The position numbers and the translations under genes are program-made. From a virus: a stretch of 42,782 nt of DNA. The stretch lies in the IMG/VR virus record IMGVR_UViG_3300035670_000458, positions 1 to 42,782 of that record, one strand, 5' to 3'. The notes beneath the pieces are model-generated. The model was given only the letters and a program-made list of their open reading frames with translations. It was not told the origin of the DNA and made no database searches. How positions within the stretch are numbered: the stretch's first letter is position 1; every line of letters starts with the position of its first letter. Positions 39,901-42,782 of this stretch are shown in pieces.

Positions 39901-42782
39901 ATCGGCTTCTTCATCCTCTTCTACTTCTTCTAAATTTTCGTCAACTTCTTCATCCGTGGCAGCATCGTTGGCTTCAGATTGATTCCCGGTTTTTTTACTC
40001 GAAGTCTTTCTTTTTTTCTTTTCTCTATTTTCTTGAGTCTCTTCTTCCTTCTTAATCTCATCAACCGTCTCATCGGCCGCCTTTTTATCGGTTTCCTCAA
40101 GCACCTTCTCGACGACTTTAGCCTCATTGTCGATTTCTTCAATCATCTTTGGATGAGCTTTCTTAGTTTCCTCTTCAACATCATTAACAATTTTTTGAGC
40201 CTCAATAATAATCTGCTCAGGCGACCTCGAATACTTTGCTAAAGCTTGAATAGCTCTTCCCATGTCAGTAAAATTATCCCTTCGAATTATTGATGTCCAT
40301 TCAATCATTTTAGAATAATCGCCTGTTTTCCTGCCTTCCTGCTTATAAACTTCCAGTATACCCATAGCAACGTCAGTATCGACGCCCGTTTTAATACCAT
40401 TTTTCCTGATATTCTCAACTTCCCCGTCAAAATCTTTAGAAAGTCTTTTTACAGCTTCCGTATAGCTTTTCTCTTCCGAAACCCTGTCATACACATAATC
40501 TTCGGCATTAAACATTTTCTTTTCTTCATCCGTCAAATCCTTATGATTCTGCAAAGTATTCTCATAAAACTTAGATATAGCCTTAAGCCTGTTAAGTTTC
40601 TTCTCAGCCTCCGCAAAAAGCTGCAGATTGACCTTTATACCTTTACGCTTTTTATCCCTCATAAAAGACACCATATCCTCCAGCTCATCAATGGTGTTTG
40701 GCAGTTGATCACGACTTTTAATATTAGTAAATTTTGTTATATTGGAGTAAAATTTTTGAGCAACGAGCCTAAATTTATTTACTGTATCATCGTCTAACAC
40801 TTGATTTATTTCTATTGAATTATCAAAGTTTTTAATAGCAAGCATCATATTTGCAAACTCATTTGCTAATAACTCATCAACAACCGTAATGTCTGTTTCT
40901 TTAAGATATACTTTATAATCTTCATCTTCAAACGATTTTACAAAATCATCTTTAGCCTTTAAAAACTCGGGAGTTTTGATAAAATCATTATAAAAATAAT
41001 CAAAGGTATCAAAAAACAATTCCTTATTTGTTTTTCTCAAATAATGGAATGTTTCATGGTGATAAGCTGTGGTTTGGCCGTATTCAGTTTTATTCCCGAT
41101 AAATATTTCAAAAGGAGCTTCCGAAGATGTCAAAGCTGAAATATTAAAGCCTGTATTGTCAAAAAAGTTTACAGGAGCTCCGACAGTTCTTTCCGAATCT
41201 TCTCTAATTCTTCTTTCGTCGACCGTTCTCTCATCTCTTGTAGAGATTTTTCTAATTGCGGCTTCTTCTTCATAAGCTCTTCGTTTGAAAATTTCCTTTT
41301 TGTTTCGGCTGATTCTTCCGGCGTTTGTGGTCTCAAGCCCTGATTCTTGAATAACATTTTCATTCACCTCACCACTCGAAGTTTTTTCAACATTACTATT
41401 ATCGGACAAATTACCGGCTTTTTCAATGGCATTATTTGACTTATCATAAATAATCGAAACCTTAACATCCGTAGCCTGAGATTTACCTCCTATTTTTTCA
41501 ACTTTCAGTATTCTCGTAACATCATTAATTGAAGATGGTGTTTTGGTCTTATAAAAACTTTTGGTCCTGTCAGTGCCTTCTTCGACTGTTCTTTCAAAAG
41601 GATTCTCAGGATTATTTTGTACTTCGATGATATACCCGACATCAGATTTACTTTTAAACAGATAAGTTTTAGCTATTTCACGGCCAAACCATGCCGGCAT
41701 TTTACTTTTTGTTTTTACGACTCCCGAATCAAATATATCTTGGATAGCAGCAAAATCTTTCACGGCTCTGTAATAGTGGCCATCCTTTTTTTCGCCCAAT
41801 TGGTCCATAACAGGGCTATAACTCGAAGACAGATTAATCGTTTTTGTATAGCTTTTACCTTCAGTTTGGGCCTTATTTATTTGAGATTCAGGTGTATTTT
41901 GCGTTTGAGCAAGTTGGCCTTCTTGTACTTGAGACAAATTTAAAGGCGATTCTGTAACAAAATTACCTATTTTATTAATCTCATTTTGATTATTGCTAAC
42001 AATATTCCCCGTTTCAGATAATGCAGATTCATTTGGCACAGTGTTTACAATCATATTCCCAACATCACGAAATTGACTTATATCCTGCATTTGCGGTTGT
42101 TGTGGTTGTATTGTTTGTTGTTCTTGTTGTGTTTGCAACGGTGATTCCGTAATAACTTTAGCCATCCCGCTTTTACCCTGCAAAGCTTCTTTATACGGGA
42201 AAACATTACTTAAACTATTTTCTAATTCCATAACATTTAAGGGTGACTCCTGAATACCCCCGCTAATATTTTCTTGTGCATTCCCCAATATACTTTCCTG
42301 AATACCCCCCTGCTGTTGCTCTTGATTATTAACCTTAGGTATCTCATTTTTTAAATTTTTCAGCAACTCATTATACTGCCCGAAAGTAACTGATTCAGGG
42401 TTTTGAGCATATTCCAATGCCAATTGAAAAGACTCGGTTTGTTCCGGCATATTCAACCCGACTTTAAGGTCCTCATATAAATTATTTTCCATTTCCTGCT
42501 GAACTTGCTTCGATGCCTCATATTGTGAAGGTAATCCCGCTCCCCCCATAGCGACACCCGCCAAACCTCCGACTAATCCGCTGTAAAGAATTTGTTTTGG
42601 GTCGATAACGCCGCCTTCTCCAAACCATTTCCGATTTGTGTCAGCAATAAGCTTATCTGCTAATCCTGAAATCGGCTCCATAAGCATTTCTTCAAGAGCT
42701 TCCTGCCCGCCCACATTCAAAAGATTTTTTAACATATTCCCGATATTTTTTTTCCCCGCCAAGGTAAAAGTTTTAATAATAT
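36919..42782 (-). CDS. Giant polyvalent virion protein, main part (metallopeptidase and LPD38-like end)
   Basis: The frame is open from the right edge to the stop at 36919 (1,953 codons); a TTG at 42762 could be a start, but the frame extends beyond it and joins the left-edge gene. Numbered in the joined protein, residues 283-340 are Gly-rich and hydrophobic, and 340-560 are Gln/Asn-rich with repeated ESPL-type motifs. Around 570-700 is a possible toxin-like domain (GHYYRAVKDFAAIQDIFDSG). H858-E859-x-x-H862 with a later ELLANEF is a zinc metallopeptidase signature. NLQLFA is at 1001-1006; 1150-1250 is acidic and coiled; about 1650-2150 resembles LPD38 (NPKTNIRNIAGN, VPFTQTPANV, LQPIGGVLAMG). 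Likely packaged and injected. The 3' end precedes the holin gene. Confidence 0.85.
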   Translation of the reverse strand, partial: IIKTFTLAGKKNIGNMLKNLLNVGGQEALEEMLMEPISGLADKLIADTNRKWFGEGGVIDPKQILYSGLVGGLAGVAMGGAGLPSQYEASKQVQQEMENNLYEDLKVGLNMPEQTESFQLALEYAQNPESVTFGQYNELLKNLKNEIPKVNNQEQQQGGIQESILGNAQENISGGIQESPLNVMELENSLSNVFPYKEALQGKSGMAKVITESPLQTQQEQQTIQPQQPQMQDISQFRDVGNMIVNTVPNESALSETGNIVSNNQNEINKIGNFVTESPLNLSQVQEGQLAQTQNTPESQINKAQTEGKSYTKTINLSSSYSPVMDQLGEKKDGHYYRAVKDFAAIQDIFDSGVVKTKSKMPAWFGREIAKTYLFKSKSDVGYIIEVQNNPENPFERTVEEGTDRTKSFYKTKTPSSINDVTRILKVEKIGGKSQATDVKVSIIYDKSNNAIEKAGNLSDNSNVEKTSSGEVNENVIQESGLETTNAGRISRNKKEIFKRRAYEEEAAIRKISTRDERTVDERRIREDSERTVGAPVNFFDNTGFNISALTSSEAPFEIFIGNKTEYGQTTAYHHETFHYLRKTNKELFFDTFDYFYNDFIKTPEFLKAKDDFVKSFEDEDYKVYLKETDITVVDELLANEFANMMLAIKNFDNSIEINQVLDDDTVNKFRLVAQKFYSNITKFTNIKSRDQLPNTIDELEDMVSFMRDKKRKGIKVNLQLFAEAEKKLNRLKAISKFYENTLQNHKDLTDEEKKMFNAEDYVYDRVSEEKSYTEAVKRLSKDFDGEVENIRKNGIKTGVDTDVAMGILEVYKQEGRKTGDYSKMIEWTSIIRRDNFTDMGRAIQALAKYSRSPEQIIIEAQKIVNDVEEETKKAHPKMIEEIDNEAKVVEKVLEETDKKAADETVDEIKKEEETQENREKKKRKTSSKKTGNQSEANDAATDEEVDENLEEVEEDEEADPAELLAEKIKKTLKGPKAKEKDVVMQMVNELYAKFREQVDEKDIPKKIPPDKIQEFLDAVKNKDVSDKVWQEAKKIVREFYSDDTFALDILEEYFGKGTKPPFSEKTADIAIKKVMKKLDYKLSDMVKNYYATGAQQRVNIVEFLKAEAKLQEFTDDEINVLANYVDNKFKTWKKEYAENYLEQVYRVRPASAADREANAVKFIDSVVNADIFLNQNYSNRVNDKLDPKIRTLIRTAGIRIHELVKLGKNKTEFVRDAFIAALKDKINISQADAEKVATIAKKVFDEQATLARERILKGMLKAASPKVRKRMVDKVMELINLDAYSIPAIRDIIKQKNNLPVLENEDIEAIIKAVEARNLLQPDSYLYRMLTDKIELIMSNKVPANVRDKIKGLQRIWLLLNPKTNIRNIAGNVILNSTENLKDLFGAPIDAFLSKIRGSERTTLFNPVEKAKWQAEGLKTGVKESVLDLQYSFEKQFNRQMSWKEIVKNLKTFQLVNTANMNERYDLGKNQLVSITGGRYELRKGRVFDNDTLNFLDNAVKTFLKFGDRPFFEAAYNMRLKELMKIRGLNKPDADVDMLAKLYAMDRVFQNNSELAKRLTKIKDAAGIVGDIVVPFTQTPANVFDKLLDYTPVGMGKALSELGKLSNNRRIKKIAEGEFDQKVFVDRLARSLTGTGIALLGGVLAALGLAAGGEDKRERVRQHEKATSQAYSIKIGGKWYSFDSLQPIGGVLAMGVDAYKKSKDKAGFLASIGAGFDAAGNTFVRLSFMRNAVDIIASVGGSNGSVNTALTKLFRSAIGQTEPTFIRQLSDISDEYVREVYDPNPVKQIVKQYISKLPGFSRTLPVQVDVYGDKIKRYDDANNVVNVMINPLFLKDVEKNPVQTEISKVFAQTNNVNVLPAVADDVIRWTYQGTTYPLTLDAQQYINYQKLSGKLLTETAGKVIASDEYKKLSGTDNEFEVKAKILSDIVKKSHETAREYIIKEYIQKKMKK
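40657..40681 (-). promoter_or_regulatory. Possible internal translation start in the giant gene
   Basis: On the minus strand GGAGG (40681-40677) is followed by in-frame ATG 40674 (2 bases), GTG 40671 (5 bases) and ATG 40662 (14 bases). The reading frame then gives VSFMRDKKRKGIKVNLQLFAE, the usual N-terminal NLQLFA layout of Firmicutes phage head proteins. Confidence 0.45.

Noticed and set aside
39037-39933. Long plus-strand frame of 298 codons opposite the giant gene
   Set aside because: It is antisense to a continuous coding frame and has a low-complexity Ile/Leu/Phe/Ser composition typical of shadows in AT-rich DNA.
1-42782. tRNA or rRNA genes
   Set aside because: No cloverleaf with a conserved T-arm or rRNA segment was recognised by eye. 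A covariance-model tRNA scan would settle it.

Overview
The window reads as an almost complete genome of a temperate, short-tailed (podovirus-type) phage of a low-GC Gram-positive host, most likely a Clostridia or Negativicutes bacterium. The host inference rests on AT-rich DNA, strong AGGAGG-type ribosome binding sites, frequent GTG/TTG starts, an NLQLFA motif in the scaffold protein, an ArpU/RinA-like late regulator and a large serine recombinase. No host gene, rRNA or tRNA was recognised.

The map looks circular. A minus-strand gene runs off the left edge and another runs off the right edge. If the two-base repeat AT at the two ends is collapsed, giving 42,780 bp, they become one uninterrupted frame of about 2,236 codons. 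That frame would encode a giant polyvalent virion protein.

Layout. (1) The late region, minus strand, runs from 17.8 kb leftward through position 1 and, across the join, to 36.0 kb. It holds TerS, TerL, two small proteins, portal, scaffold, a capsid-associated protein, major capsid protein, a repeat-built virion protein, small proteins, a beta-helix tailspike and other host-interaction proteins, an adaptor, a large beta-rich tail protein, an Asn/Gln-rich internal protein, the giant protein, holin and amidase endolysin. (2) The early region, minus strand, runs from 31.7 to 17.9 kb. It holds a Cro-like repressor, Rha, a hexapeptide-repeat protein, a cassette of small membrane proteins with a glucosaminidase, an SbcC-like ATPase, a Sak4-like ATPase, a DUF669-type ssDNA-binding protein, an SF2 helicase, a primase-helicase, RusA, and an ArpU-like late activator as the last gene. 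An origin-like block lies between the primase-helicase and RusA. (3) The lysogeny region, plus strand, runs from 31.8 to 36.05 kb. It holds a CI-like repressor, two coiled-coil proteins, a 44-residue protein, a membrane TPR protein and a serine recombinase.

Regulation seen in the sequence. Divergent promoters with repeated TTTGTGAAC operators separate the cro and cI genes. A consensus promoter with an extended -10 precedes terS, but a strong terminator lies between it and terS, and three GTCC boxes spaced 11 bp apart abut its -35. The most unusual feature is in the SF2 helicase: a 9-base in-frame insertion places UAG inside the Walker A motif. It is flanked by identical GGU codons and directly preceded by a perfect 10-bp hairpin, the arrangement expected for programmed translational bypassing.
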